NCBI GenBank assembly: GCA_015143295.1
Contig: CM026554.1
Location: forward strand, 52,822,627-52,886,626
DNA from: Tetracentron sinense
Lineage: Eukaryota > Streptophyta > Magnoliopsida > Trochodendrales > Trochodendraceae
DNA: 64,000 nt
Direction of reading: 5' to 3'
This document shows, one piece after another, positions 1-14,800 of the stretch. Position 1 is the first letter of the stretch. Each line of letters begins with the position of its first letter. A program made the translations under genes and the position numbers. Under the pieces are notes generated by a model, which was not told the origin of the DNA, made no database searches, and was given only the letters and a program-made list of their open reading frames with translations.

Positions 1-1080
1 ACCCAAGTGGGTGATTTTGGAACATCATGGAATTTTAGTCCATCTTGATAGTTGAGACTTATATAGTTTATCATTTGCAATGGCTTTCATGATAATTGTT
101 AAAAATTTTGATTCACTTTATCAAGGTTTCTATTAGGATCAATTTTTACTATCATAGATTTTAAGTCTTCTCAGTTTTTTCACTACCATGAGATTTTAAG
201 TCTTTCCATATATATATATATATATATATATGATCAATTGTAACCCAATAACTGAAAAGTAAGATACAATTAGTTCTTAAAAGAAAACGCATGTTGTCAA
301 ATGGAAAATACTTATGTAGCGAAATGGCCGTCCTCATTGGCCCTTACCCTATTTCTAAACAAACACCAACTATGGTTAAAATTCACTCACTCAAGCAATT
401 AAACCTTGATTTTAGAAGAAGAAAAAAGTCAATTTTTATTTTATTTTATCAGGATTAATAGGGTCACAAGGACACGAGGTAAGATAAGTAGCGGACTCAT
501 GGGTCTGCTAATCACTACGGAACCATGTTGGACTTTATAAATCCCCGCAAAAAGAAGGGATCCTAAAATCCGCTTGGATTTTACTAACCCCAGTCGCAAG
601 TCTTTCACAGAAGCAACTTGGTAGACATGGCAAATTTTTTCAGTTTTCTAATTAATTTTATTTTTGGTATCGAGTTTTCCAATTTTTTTAATGTATTAAA
701 ATATGAAATGTGGAACCTTTTGGAGTAAATGCGATTGCCGATAACACTCCTCTATTCGCCGAAAAGACGTGTAAAATTAGATAGAAAACAATCCGATTAG
801 CGGGCTTGCAGATCCCTTTAGTGAGACCCAATACTCATCGATAGCTTACCATCCTCTGCATGATGGCCACGTGTCACAACTAAACCCTAGAATTCCCTAC
901 ATTGCTCATTTAATAATATGACAACAAGATAAGCTCGACCATGACAACGCATTATATTTTATTCAATATTCAATAATCGGGCAGCCTAATGCATCCTGCC
1001 CGAAGTCCTGTCCTAATGTCAGAACTCTGCCCGCTGCCCGAAACCCTAACATGAAAGTTTGCCCTAGCACACCTTGAAAT
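1..1080. other. No gene recognised
   Basis: AT-rich intergenic DNA. No open frame resembles a known protein on either strand. A pure AT-dinucleotide microsatellite lies at about 209-231. Nothing else was supported. Confidence 0.5.
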
Positions 1081-1212
1081 ACTATAAAAAGCCAACCATA
1101 ACCCCTCAATTCATCACTTTCAATCCCCATCTCTTTCTCTTCTTCTTCGGCTCCTCCTCCTCCACCTTTTTTCTTCTTCTGTTAAGTTTTCTTTACTACT
1201 TTTAGGTGGTGG

Positions 1213-1443
1213 GTGTACGTTAAGTCTATCCACCACTCAACCGTAAGTTAGATTCATGCTTGTCCTTCTATTTACATCTCTTGATGTAGTACTGTAGCAA
1301 CATGAGGTTGACCATGTAGAGATAGGGGTGTACGTTAAGTCTAGCTACCATCCCAAGTGCAAGTTAGATCGGTGCTTCTCCTTATGTAGCTCTCTCTACC
1401 ACTAGATATAGAACAGTACAATCATGGGGTTGACCATTTACAG
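1213..1443 (+). repeat. Diverged 115-bp tandem duplication after a TATA-like and CT-rich leader
   Basis: Two copies start with GTGTACGTTAAGTCTA at 1213 and 1328. Both carry AAGTTAGAT near their middle and GGTTGACCAT near their end. Just upstream, a TATA-like CTATAAAAAG at 1083 is followed by a CT-rich tract at 1127-1180. That arrangement resembles the leader of an LTR retroelement, but no primer-binding site or coding frame was found, so the retroelement reading is only a guess. Confidence 0.45.
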
Positions 1444-2020
1444 CCCCTTCTATAACGATGTAAGTTATCTATTTCACTCAAAAAAGGAAAGAAAGATCTC
1501 TATATTCTCTTATTTTTTTATTTTAAATATAAATATGTACACTCTTTGATGTGCAAAAATCTTCCATCCGCATGCGACACGTAGTGACCAAAGCGGCCAT
1601 GTTTTGCACAAATTGAAAAAAAGCAATGTGCATTGTTTATGTACTTTGGCTGTTTCTAAGAGGATTGTGTGAGATTCAAAGTACACACAAACCTTTTAAG
1701 GATTTACCAGCATACATTCTTATATAACAAATGGTTTTGATCTGACCATCCGATCCATCGATCATGTTGCTCTAGTCAGATGATCTTGACCATGGACGTT
1801 TAATGACTTCTCACCCAGGGATGTTTGGGATGGGCTTTAATAATGGGCTTTGAAACTTTGGCTGCTTTGGGCTCAACTATATATTGTGGGCTTGATAGGG
1901 GCCTAATCTTTAGGCCCATACCATTTAAGGGAATGGGTCAGAAAATGACCTGGCTTAGGCTTTGGTTTATGTATGGGGTGAAATGTTTTGAGAAGCAAAA
2001 TCAGGAGTTTCAGTTGGAAC

Positions 2021-2086
2021 CGATTGAGATGGGGATTTAGCAGCGTTTAATCCCGATTGAGATGGGGATTTAGCAGCGTTTAATCC
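2021..2086. repeat. Perfect 33-bp tandem duplication
   Basis: The 33-bp unit beginning CGATTGAGATGGGG occurs at 2021 and again at 2054 without a mismatch. It lies in intergenic DNA with no gene on either side. Confidence 0.85.
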
Positions 2087-4925
2087 GGGGTGGATGAAAG
2101 TGGGCTCCACAGAATAGGATTTCACATGGCAATATGGCATATGGTTGTGCTTTGTCTTATCCAATCTAGACCCGTTCAAACCAAAGATTCCCGCTCTGTC
2201 TGTACTCTGTAGTCTGTACCAAAACCCATCTGTTTTTCTCGATGGCTAGAGCTACTCAAGCCTATACCATATGAACCCCTAGTGAGCCAATCTGCGAGCA
2301 CCTGGCTAGCCCAGTACACATTATTCAATTTGGCCTAACAAAACCGTCCATGACCACAGGCCTGAATAGGGCCCAAACCATGTTTGGCCCATAGTATAAA
2401 AGGAAGATAAGTAAAACGAATATGTACATAGAGGGTGCTACAAGTCACGCACGCGCTTGTAACCACCACACAAGGCTATAGTTTTTATGGGCTAGGATAT
2501 GGTCGGATCCTGGACACGTCTTAAACTTATCTAGATATTTTTTATAATACATTTACCCAGATATTCTTAAATAAAATATACTATTTATTTATATATTTTA
2601 TTTAAATAAAATATACTATTTATTTATATGGGGCGAGTTCGGGAGTTTCGGACTTCTGGGCTCATCATTAATTCAGAGAAGTAGCTGGGCTTGGGCCGAT
2701 TGGCTCCGGCTGGATCCGAGCCTGAACTAAACTCGCCCTCGCCTGGCTCCGTTGGTGGATAAAGTCTTGCCCTGGCAGTGGACGGTGGTCCGTAATTGCT
2801 AAAATCAATCACATTTCAGAGCTTGTTTTCAATTATGGAAAAAGATCACATCCAAAATCATTGGGCGTCTTAAATGGAATTGGAGATAATGTGGGGATAA
2901 TTCACACACCCACCCAGGATGATACAAAAATTGCAAAGTGTCAAACATTATAAGTCTCAACAAAAGAACGGACCAATGCCTCTCCATGAAAAAATAAAAA
3001 TAAACTAAAAAGAGAGGGAAAAACTTAAACACAGTGAAAAAACAGAGAATTCAATTGAAGGTTCATACTTTAGTGCCTTCACTGTCAGACTCACTTAAAG
3101 GTCCAGACATGAAGATACACTCAGTGATCAAAAAGATTGTCGGCTAAACTTCATTTTAAGTCTATTTTTCATGTCGAACTAGTGCAACAAACATGAAACA
3201 GATTTGACATATGGAAACAAAAAACCTGTGATGACATTACCCAGTTCATGGCAGTTTGAAGAATAATTCTATCCGCAGGTATCACGATATACACAGGAAC
3301 ATTAACAGTTCTCTGCTTTCTTCAGAAGAGAAGATTTAAGGCAAAATCAAAAAATCCAAAAACATGAGAAGAGAATTAATGGCATAATTGGTTGAGCTCA
3401 TAGCTCAATTCGACCGTTGCAATCGTGTACTTGTGAGCCTTTTGTCTAATCTGCCTCTTGAAGTTTAACAAAAACAAGTGTTACCAATCAGGAGAGAAAA
3501 TCTTTATCTTCTTGCCCAAAAAAGGGAAAGTGCCAGAGGAGAAAAATAGGGCTTTCATACAAAAAACCAGCTAGTCTAGAATTTAAAAACTAATACCAGG
3601 ATGTCAGAAAAATAGTAATAAGGAAAAGAGAAGAAGGGCAGTTCACCTAAAAGAGCATGCATTGCATTTTTTATTACCTAAAAAGGGCATGCTTTGCATT
3701 TTTATTATCTAAAAGGGCACGCTTTAACATATTTGTCCTTTTAAGTAAGCATATAAAAGCCAAACACTAATAAGGATAATATTAGAATACAACCCTCTTT
3801 GATAAAACGATAATATTAGAACACAACCCTCTTTGATAAAACTTTTTAAACCATGATTTTTTTGGTTTAGCATGACGAAATGGTACTAAACTCAAAAAGG
3901 AAAAGGCCAAATGAGAAGGTTCCTTGGAGATTTTAATTGCAAGACAATAGTAATAACAACAATAATTGTAACGTCATCAATAATTATGGTAAAAAAAATT
4001 GAAAAAAAGGAAATAGATTCTTATTTTTTTAAAATTGTTTTCGGTAAACTAAGTTTCACTTAAATGGCCCATGAGAAACTGAAAATAACCCTTGATTTTT
4101 GTTGAAATGGAGAATATTAAAGAGTAGTAATCCCTACAATAATCATTTTAATTAGTTAATCAGGTAGTGTTGACTTTTTTGTGTTAAACTACCCTTTTGA
4201 TTTTTTGGTACATCACATGGTTAGGCTACAACCCGGTTAATTTGGTTAGTATCTGTTATAGTTAGTTACTGGTCATATCAACCGCCACACTCATTCCAAG
4301 ACTCCTAGATGTGAGGGATACAAGGCAGGTGTAACTACCCTTTTGATTAGTTCAACTCTCATTGATTGATTAATGAGATGTTTTGACTTCTGGTTTGCTA
4401 ACTTTGCATTTTGATCTTGTAGCTTTTGGTAGCCAACTCTTCCTATCTGTTTCTTATGGCTTTTGACTACTAATATTAGAGAAAGGCTAGTAGAGCCTAT
4501 GTAATCTGTATTGGGAAAAATTGGTCTACTTCACCTCTTCATTAAGTGGACTTGTTTGATGAGCACATATACAAATATGATTAGAGCCGAGTATAAGAAC
4601 TAAAAATTAGAGAAAATAAGATCAGATTTATGTTGTAACCCATGTTGCTAGAGAGTTTTTAATTTCTGAGTTCATGGCTTGCGATATTGAGATTTTTCTA
4701 TTTTGTCATGGGGTCCCTCGTTTCTAAATACCCACACTCAGTTTGAACTTTGAAATATACACAAGTGCCCTCTTTCTAAAGTACATTATAATTGCTGCAT
4801 ACAATAGTTAAATGACCAAAGTGCTATAAAATAATTAAGATCCATTAATGTCTTTTACATGCAGCTCGTTCATTTAGATGCTAGGATGAGGGTGGTACTT
4901 GGTCTGGACACTGTTGACTCTGGAG

Positions 4926-5072
4926 TCTGGTTGGCCCAGAAACCCAATACGACCAAACTAGCTTTTTGTTCGAAATGGCTAGAGAAACCCAATAGGACCA
5001 AACCAGATTTGGGTTCGAAATGGCTAGAGAAACCCAATAGGACCAAACCAGATTTGGGTTTGAAATGGCTAA
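4926..5072 (+). repeat. 45-bp minisatellite, about three copies
   Basis: Units starting (C/T)GAAATGGCTAGAGAAACCC occur at 4971, 5016 and 5061, a period of exactly 45 bp, with one more diverged half unit upstream. Because 45 is a multiple of three, the repeat stays open as a repetitive 15-residue frame on both strands. That explains the short open frames here, which I do not consider genes. Confidence 0.75.
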
Positions 5073-5837
5073 GCCTCATACACTGACCTTCCAAAGGTCG
5101 TGGGCCAAGGCATTTCAGTATCAATTCCAACATTACCCACTTGGAAGATCTCCCAAGTCAATCAGGTCTATCTGAGTAATTGTAACCATGAAATCGTAAA
5201 TTTAACGGCAAAAGAAGGTGATTGATCACATACAAGTATAGGCTCTGCTGTTTAGAGAGTAATTATGGCCTACACAATCCAGACCTGAGATTCCTTGCAT
5301 ACAAAAAAAGAGAAGCAAAATAAAATGTGCAACAAAAGGAGAATAGATGGTGCACTACAAAAGTCTCTCTTCATGTAATTTAACTAGTATACAACCACTT
5401 TGAGGCACATTGGCCATGAAATGAACAATCTAAAGCAGCAAGGAACCAATATACAAGTAATAAAGGCCAGTTAATAAATTGGTTAAGATCAAAAGTTCAA
5501 TCCCAGATTACATGCAAACTTACAAAAGGACGGTGCAAGCACAAATGCATACCGGATATTTCAGAACTTGGCCTCTCTCTCATTTCTCATCTCCACCAGC
5601 TGATTCCTGCAGTTACTTTCAAAATGGTGTGAACAAGTCAAATGCCTGACCCCCAGCTTACCCTCCAAAAAAAAAATTGAATACCCACATTTGGTTTCAG
5701 GTCCCCACTAGACTAATCCAACCATGGAAAGTAGGTTTCCCCATATCGCTTATACCATCTACAATAAGACCAAATCCAGTGTGCTTGTATATAGCGGGAG
5801 CTGGTTACATCACCAACCTTTTTGTAAGAGATTTGCC

Positions 5838-8800
5838 TCACTGCTCAGTCATGGAAGCTTCAGGGGGGGAAATCCTCATGAGGAAGCTTGAGAGTGACCA
5901 GATGCAGATGACCCCAAGGAATTGGAGGACATTCAAGAGTGTTCCCAAAGAGCTTTTTATAGCCAAGTTATGTGGGGTGATCTCAGCTCCTCGAATTGTA
6001 AAAGACAGGGCTGTCACCAGCTGTGCTGCTCTATTCAGTTGGTGCAGTCTATAAACCTGTGAAATATAAACAAGCGTCTACTTTATATGTCGGAAATACA
6101 GTACCCATAAAAGGATAAAACACCAGTATAGACATGTGTTTCAGTTTAGGCATGGACACAATGTGTGCAACATGGAGAATTCGGAAAACCTAACATGCTG
6201 ACATGTCCATATATTATTTGATATCAGTTAATATGAGTAATATAAAAACCTCGAGAATGAAAACGGTATAATGAAGACAGAGATAGATAACAACATAAAG
6301 CTAACTAAAAATGAAATTCAGGTTTTTTCCTAATAGCTCCGATAGCGAGTTTCTTACGTGGCAGTATATCTTGAATATGGAGGGTTCTTGTTAAATAGAT
6401 ACCAACGTATAATAGCCATCAACTTTTTGTCATTTGATGAATAAAATTGAGATTTATTAATTCTAAATTCTAATGAATAAAATTATATTACGTGTTTATA
6501 AAGAATTTAAGTAACCAAGAAGCCCATCGATTGGATAAGGCGTTTATCAAACAAATGGACTAAAACCGGACCTTTTCTCTGACAAAAGATATTTTTAACC
6601 ATCCAAAAGAATCTTATTTATCGGAGGGCCCCATATCCAGCCAACTTGAACTCTTTAAATGTTGATCATACAAGCCATAGGGAGATGCATGTGATAAGAC
6701 ATGGCAGGTAAAGAGGCTAGCGTAGGGAATTTATCTATGACACTAGCAGAGAGGATCTAAACTCGTATAAAATAAAATTGAAAAATATATTACCACATGA
6801 AAATAGGAAAAGAAAATATGTTGAGATGAAATATACAAAAAAACATTATTGTAACATGTGAGATAGCAACCCTTTTTTCGAAAAATATTTTTGAAGAGAA
6901 AGAACTTTGAGTCGCCACCAATCATCGAGTTATGGTGTGATTGGTCACCGAAATTCATTTTAAAATAAAATCAATGCGAAACCATAATGAGATCCCGGGA
7001 AAGGAGGTTCTATTGTGATTTGGGGAAGGTGTTAGGCACCCCAAATCACCCGTCCAAAGATGGTAACCTATGATTTCAAAATTCCCTTAAAAATCTTTAA
7101 TAAATCGGCTTAAAAAAATCTTTAATAACGACTCTAATCTAGAAAGGTTAGACATCGTTAGAACACATGAAATGATGATAAAAAAAATTGTCTAAAAATC
7201 GGCATTATAACGACTCTAATCTAGAAAGATTAAACATCGTTATATTGCATAAAATGATGATAAAAATCTATATAAAAATCGACATTATAACGACTCTAAT
7301 CTAGAAAGATTAGACATCGTTATATTGTCTAAAATGATGATAAAAATCTATCTAAAAATCGGCATTATAACGACTCTAATCTAGAAAGATTAGACATCGT
7401 TATATTGTCTAAAATAATAATAAAAATCTATCTAAAAATTGGCATTATAACGACTCTAATCTAGAAAGATTAGACATCGTTATATTGCATAAAATGGTGA
7501 TAAAAATCTATATAAAAATCGACATTATAACGACTCTAATCTAAAAAGATTAGACATCGTTATATTGTCTAAAATAATGATAAAAATCTATCTAAAAATC
7601 GGCATTATAACGACTCTAATCTAGAAAGATTAGACATCGTTATATTGCATAAAATGATGATAAAAAGGAAAATAAAATGATTTTTTGAAAACAAACATGT
7701 GTCTAACAATGAATGGAATACCCCTCTTTTCCTTACTATTCACAAAGAGCCCCAATTCGGCGAAACGCGTCGTAGGGGATCCTTAATGAACATTTTAAAG
7801 AGAAGATGAGCACTTCATTACAATGCTCGAGCAATAATGAGAACGGAAATATGGGTTTATGGATATCTCTATATCTCATATCTCACAAGGAGCCCCAATT
7901 CAGCGAAACGCGTCTTAGGGGGTCCTTAATGAGCATTAGAGCAAAGAGGGGGGAGAATTTTAACGACTTGGCCCATACATCATTTCTTTTTTTTTTTAAA
8001 AAAGGGAAATAATAATAAAAAAAAAGGGTTCTAAAAAAAAAAAAAAAAAACCTAAGGATTCCTACCCCTCTTCCTTCCATTTGAAGCCCCCTAATCGGCG
8101 AAACGCGTCATAGGATGGTCCAAACTACTTGAAGAAAAGGGGGGGGTAGGTCTTAAAAATTACCTAAGGCTCACATCATAAAAAAATAAAAGAGAGGGTA
8201 AAGAAGAGAAGTAGTACAAAGGAAATGAGATGAGGTAGGGTGTTGGCCTACCTATATGGGTTGGAGACCCACTTGAAATTAAATCTTCAAGCTTTTCCCA
8301 AATGCTCCAAGCTCTCCTTCTTTCTCCTTCTTTCTCCTCTCCAAGGCTTTCTTCTTCTAACTCTCTTGGGACTTAGGGAATTTTGGGAATTTTGGGGCAA
8401 AGGGATAAGGATAAAAGAAATTTTTTTTTCAAGACTTAGAATGCCTTGCAAAGCATGGCTTTCTTAGTCTCTTTTTTGCAGAATTTTGGCTAGCAAGAGT
8501 GGTGTTAAATGGGGTAGAGGGGTGGGGTATTTATAAGGGAGAGGTTGAGGTGAGGAAGTACCTCAATTCCAATGTGGGACTAAACAATTTTTAGGGGTAT
8601 TTTAGTCATTAGGGGCATTTTGGTAATTAAAGTGAGATCATCCTTAAGGAAATTTCCAGGTTGTTAGGGGTATAAGTCGTCCAAAACACAAGAATTTTCT
8701 AGAAGAAGTTGTGCTGGAATTACAGAAAAACCAAAATGGAGGTAATCCATTTACCTCCATTTCAAAAGTAGGCTAAAAATTTAATGTCTACAATAGTATT

Positions 8801-11800
8801 ACCAACATTTAAGGCTTGGTTTTCATGCAGTCTGTTCGGTGATCCCAGTGAGTCTTGCACATGGTTTTGTAACTGAATTTTGAAAATACCCTTTTAATGT
8901 CGGTAATCCAAGTGTGGACATTAAAAATAAGCCTAAAAATGAAATGTCTGTAAATTTATTACCGCCAATAAGGGCCAATGGGGTAATTTCCAAAATCCTA
9001 CGTGTAAAGGTGTAACCGTTTTGCCCAAAATATCTTTTGTCCAAATATGTCGCTAAATACTTTACCGCCAATCACTTTTTAAGCACATAAATAATTGTCG
9101 GTAAAGTAATTACAGACCATAAAATAATAAGCAAAAAAAAGAAATGTCTGTAATAAAATTACAGACATTAGAATTATAGGCAAGAAAGAGACTGTCTGTA
9201 ATACAATTACAGACATTTTTTTTGGTTTGGTGTATTTACAAAACCGTTACTACATTGGTAGATTGGTCTTTGGCCCATTAACAGAAGATTCTGAGACGTC
9301 AAATAGTAGCAATAGGGTTCATGGAAATCTCATATTATTAACTTGGGTCTGGTCTCCTTTTTGGATGTTGAAATGACTAAAATACCCCTGCATTAAGATT
9401 TAAAGCCCGGGTGATCTTTAGATGGTATTGGATGCTTGTGAAAGGGTTGTAAATGGGTGGATGGGGTTTAATGGTGATCTTGTGGAGTCCGCCTTGCCTT
9501 GGGGAAGAAGAAGTAGGAGTAAGAAGAATGAGAGCATGATGATTCCGGGCAAGTAACTAAACATTAAATAAGTGAGTAACTATCGGACTTCGAAGAATGA
9601 GAGCATGATGATTCCGAGCATGATTTTTCGAAAAACGAAACATTAAATAAGTGAAAGATGGAAATCAAGTCTTCTCCATTCTTCATGTCACTATGTAAGA
9701 CAGGCAAACCTATCCAACCAGGTTGGTCAAAACTTAAATAAGTCCTTACTTGAAATATAACAGGAATGACGGGCCAGGAAGGTGACTTCATATATCTTGC
9801 ATACTGCTCGAATGCGAACTGGACAACAATGCCAACTAGGTATGGGGCGAGAGTAGCTGAAGCTGCAGGCCCAGTCCATGGCCATACAAAGCCCATTGTC
9901 ACCATAGGAATTATCAGGCTGAGTACCAAGGCAGCAACAGAAGACATGCGGTGGCCCAACTGGGTTGTCAGGCGTCCATTACTCTTAATAGCAGACACTG
10001 GCTTAAGAGGCCTCTGTAAATGGTCTATGAGCATAAGAAAGACCGCAACTCCACAGTAGAAAAGAGCCTCTGTGAAGAACAATATGAGGAAATCTGCAGA
10101 TAAAGAGCATTGGACGGTTGAGAGAAGTAATTATTCCAGTGCCACAGCTAAATAAGTATAATAATTAATTAATAGGTAATGTACTAAGTTAAGTTGATAG
10201 TATTAAGGTCTATAGGTGAAGTATCAGGGCATAGGCCCCAATTAGGGGACAGGAACAACCATACAATGGGTTCCCCTAAGGAGATCCCTTTTTTTTTTTT
10301 TGCCCGGGGGGGGGTGGTATTATTTATTTATATAAAAAGTCCAACAGTGCGAGGATCTGTTCTAGCTTTACAATCTGCCACTAGATGTAATTGCAATAAT
10401 GAGGGGGTCAGATTGAACCACCTCTGATACTGTACATCACCTGCTCTGTGGTTAGCTAGTGCATCAGCAATGGTATTTCACGATACAGTTGTGTGATCCT
10501 GACATCCCAGAAGTCCTGTATCATTAACCTCGCATCTCTCTGTGCATCTGTTACTTGCCAAGTGGGTTGGTTACTTTGCAACTCTCCCTCAAAGTAACAG
10601 CGCACACTGTGCTCTCTCCAAAAAGAAAAGAAAGAAACATGTTTCCCTTTTAATTGATCAATAAATGTGATCATCCATTACAATAGAGAGATATATGCAT
10701 AGAATTTGAATAGTGTAACAGAATATTTGTAATGTAGCAAGATGGAGTGGAGTATACAATACAGTAATACCTAGGAAGATCCAAACAAAAGACCTAACAA
10801 GAAGAATCATGCAAAAATCCCAGGAAATAATTAATAGGTCAGATGATTTTGACCATCCAAAAGAATTAGTTTCACATAGGAGGCCTACTTTCACACCATT
10901 GAATGGTGGCCCCACACCCTCTTCGTGAGCAACTTGCCCTGATATTCAATTTTTAGATGGTACATTCTCAAGTTTCTTTTACCTTCTAATGTAACTTTTA
11001 TTTTGCATGTTGAGAAAATAAACTTATAGTACTCAAGCACATATATAAAACACAATTTTCATTCAAGTATAAAACAAGCATGCTTACCTGTTAAAAGAGA
11101 GTCCTCAAATACACTGGAGAGTAATCTGCGCAAGTAAAGTGATGGGAAGATGAAGGAGGCTACGAGGACAGCAGGACCAGTAAACCATAATAGGTTCATT
11201 TGATCCTTGCTTGGGCCAGATACAAGGATTTCCTCCTGTCTTTTATATGGACGGCCATGAAATGAGATAAAACCCGGTTTTCCATCAGTTCCCTCAAAGT
11301 GGAGATGTGAACTGCTTCTGGGGTAGATGTCTTCAGCATTAAGATGCTGCTTTTCTTGTTCTGAAGCATCTGACTTGAGCTCATTATACGGTGATTGATC
11401 TTCAGTGGTAGCAAAGAGAATGAATTGCATCTTTGAAAATTTCCCCTTTTCCTTCAGTCTCCCATGCCTTGATTGACATGACTTGCCTACTTGTAATAAC
11501 ATAACAAAAACATAAAAGACAAACAGGTTTAGAGTCGCAGTAACCACGCTGGAAATTATATACAGTAGTAAATATGGAATTAAATACAGTAGTAAATATA
11601 GAATTAAACGTTCTGATGACTGACTCAGCTAAATTAACAGTCATATTTGAATGACTCAAGTCAGGCTTTGTACTGACATAACCAACTGGAGCCCAATGCC
11701 TCCCAATCCAAAGCAAACCATAGCGGACTAACAGAGTCCTTCAGACTCATAACAGATTTTGGTCTGGCTGAATGCACACTACACCAGGATATTAGACCTC

Positions 11801-14800
11801 AGTAATTACCCAACAATTAAAGAAAGATACCCTTAGCATTACTCCACTGATGCACATCACATCGCTGGCTGTCAAACAATCCACGTGATAAACTCTGCTG
11901 GAGATTAAAACATAGGAGTTACAAGGATGGAGGAAAGTTATGGGGCTTTCTTTATGAGAAACCTCTAACAATTTAAGCAAGTGTAAGATATTTTGATGGT
12001 ACAGTAAGAAATCAATGAGACCAGTTCTTTGTGGGGAACCAAGTTGAGTGTCAGTCCAATCTTAATAGGAACTTACATTTTAAAAAAAGAACTATAACTA
12101 AAAGGAGAATGTAGGAACGAACAATATTAGGTAATTTTTTGCATCTCTGATAAATAATGGTAGATTACACTCGATATAAAGAGGCATAATATTAGGAACA
12201 ATATTAGGTAATATTTGCATCTCTGGGTACTAGGTATGTTGAAATGAAAGCAAATCATGGCAAAGAAATTGAACTCCACTACATAGAAATGAAGGAAAAT
12301 CCCACACATAAAGAGAAGTACTACAGTAACTAAACCAGTCAATAACTAAAAATCACACTTGCAAGGATAGCCTCAATCTTCAGGAAGGCATATTACATTG
12401 ATCAAATTTATCATTACTGGTTTTCTCACTCATCCGTTTCTTGAATCCAGGCTAGCAGAGGATTAAGAGATGGTGAGGCATAAATATCAGTTTTATAAAC
12501 GGTGAAGATGTTCGTACATATGAAAAGATGAGGATTAGCAATTTAGAAGCTTGTGAGCAAGAATAGACATCTTTTAGACCATGTGTGACAATCATGTCAG
12601 GACTGATAACCCTGAATATATTTTCCCATATATTAACACGATTTGGTCAGTCTCAGGTCCATTTTTTAAACTCAATTAATAATCAGGTGGGGTCTTCATA
12701 AACTGGTATTCTATCCATTGAAATATCTGATTTACGAAATTCTTCAAGGGCACCGGTTTCCTTCCCTACTAGCTGCCGCGATGAAGTGGAAACCCAGCTT
12801 TGGCTTAGTCACCATCTCTTATAGAGTCCAATACCAAGTCTTATCTCTTAATACATTTCTTAATCCCCTTCCTCCAATAGTTTTAAAAAAAGGTATTCTA
12901 AAGCTGGGCCTCTTATGCCTGGCAGCTGAGATGGCGGCACAAGAAGGGTTCACTGTGTGCCCCTAATCCTCTTGCATGTGGCAAGTTTCAGAGCAATATC
13001 TCTGTGCCACGTGGCATCAAGAGATTCCCATATCTCACCACTTTTTATTTGAAAAAGAATAAAAAACTTAATGGCTAGAATTCATAGGTGAAGACCCAAA
13101 GCAATGGTAGATTTGGGGCCGACGTGGACAAGAGCAAGTCCATGTGGCCAATCCAGATGGTCACCTATCATATGGACTGTCTGTATTGACCATGCCACTA
13201 TCCACATGGCTAGAAAAGGGGAACCATCCAACCAGGAAGTTTGGGGCCATCCAGAAAACTTTTTCCCATTCTCTACGCTATCAGTTTTACCGTAGTCATT
13301 TTTACAACTATGGATCTCCAAATGGAGCTGCTAATAGCTAACTAGACACTGTCTCTTTTTCTCGCAAAACCTAACCCCCTAGGTCTCTACAGCACCATAA
13401 TCCGATATACATTTTCTTTCTTTTTCTCAATCTAATATATCTCTACTATACCATAATCCCATATACCTGTTCTTTCTTTCTCTCTATCTAATTAACTATA
13501 AATTCCCCAACTTTATCTTCTCTTAAACCACAAGCCATATTACTTATCTAGTTTTCAGTTTTCATACATAATTTAAGCACCATATTTTTCCCACATACTT
13601 TCAAACTCTCCCTAGCTGAAATCACAACCTCCTTTTACCTCCCCTATTTCCTCCCAATTATATATTCTCTACCATCACTCAAGCTGCACAGACTAACAGT
13701 CCTTGATATTTTCACCCATACTTAGTCTAGATGGACATTGAGATAGGAGCCATGCCTCTACTTGAGACTTGCTTACATAGTAATATGTTTTGTTATATAT
13801 ATCATTCTACTAATAAAAGTACAAGGAGTATGTACAAGGAGTATGCAAAACTTTACTTAGATGTAAATACCCTTTAACTTAATTTATTTAATACATAACT
13901 TATAATATAACCAAACTCTAATTAAGTCACTATTTAATATTATGTGGGACCCATTATTAAAAGAGAGTTGGTTTAGGACTCTATCATATTAGGGAAGAAT
14001 CCTAAAGGAGAGCTGGTTTAGGACTCTACCATATTTTAGGGAAGAATTCTATTTTTATATAAAGAGAGTCTCTCGGAAAGGAGAGTTCATTTAGGACTCT
14101 ACCATATTTTAGGGAAGAATTCTATTTCTATAGAAAGAGAATCTCTCGGAAATGAGAGTTGGTTTAGGACTCTTACCATATTTTAGGGAAGACAACCATG
14201 AATAGTATCTTCCTATAATCTCCACACCCCCATTGATCAACCCTTATGAGAAGGACCCGGACTGGCACCTGGGGGAGCAACCAAGAAAAGAAGACAACCA
14301 TGAATTCCTATTGTTGCAACACCTATGTGTATATGCAGTTTTTCTGTTTTGATGTTAAGGTAAGATTATCAACTTCTGCTAAATTAGGGATAGTTGAAAA
14401 GTGAAGAGAGATAAAGTAAGAATAGGATGAGTTATTTTTGCTTTGTTATGGAGATTCTTGGAACGTACAAAAGTGTGTTTTTATACCCTTCTCTTGAAGT
14501 TACATATCGGTCAATTGTCGATGCAGAAGGAGGTCATGTTTTTATGTTTCAATTTGGCTAATAGTTATCCTTTTGTTCAATCTTATTGCTGTAATATTTC
14601 GGAAAGTGAGTATTAATATTTGATTCGAACACATGGTGAAGTGGCGGATTACAAATGCATCCTACATCGTGATGGCTCTGTTCTCGTGTCTGTCTCTGGA
14701 TCAGTTGAAGCTAATTTTTGGCATCATTAATTCGATATTCTATTTAATTCTATTTCACTTATTCTATCAGATTGTGCCTGTTTCTGAGTGTTGTTCAATA

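Larger units (their letters stand above)
6857..8792 (-). mobile_element. LTR-like remnant of a Ty3-type retroelement in intron 3 (right end uncertain)
   Basis: Read on the minus strand, the segment holds GGTGCCTAACACCTTCCCC and then GGTGGCGACTC, and ends in ATCTCACA at 6857. The same order of motifs closes the solo LTR at 19816-22442, so this looks like an LTR of a related lineage in the opposite orientation. No target duplication was found, and the right border is blurred because the edge sequence recurs at 8931. It carries the 80-bp minisatellite and three copies of a GCGAAACGCGTC motif. Confidence 0.4.

Noticed and set aside
5677-6054. 125-codon plus-strand open frame
   Set aside because: It is antisense to the last exon of the membrane-protein gene, whose minus-strand reading is conserved-looking and correctly spliced.
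7085-7670. Regularly spaced repeats that could be taken for a CRISPR array
   Set aside because: The repeat and spacer are both nearly constant between units, the host is a plant, and there are no cas genes; this is a minisatellite.
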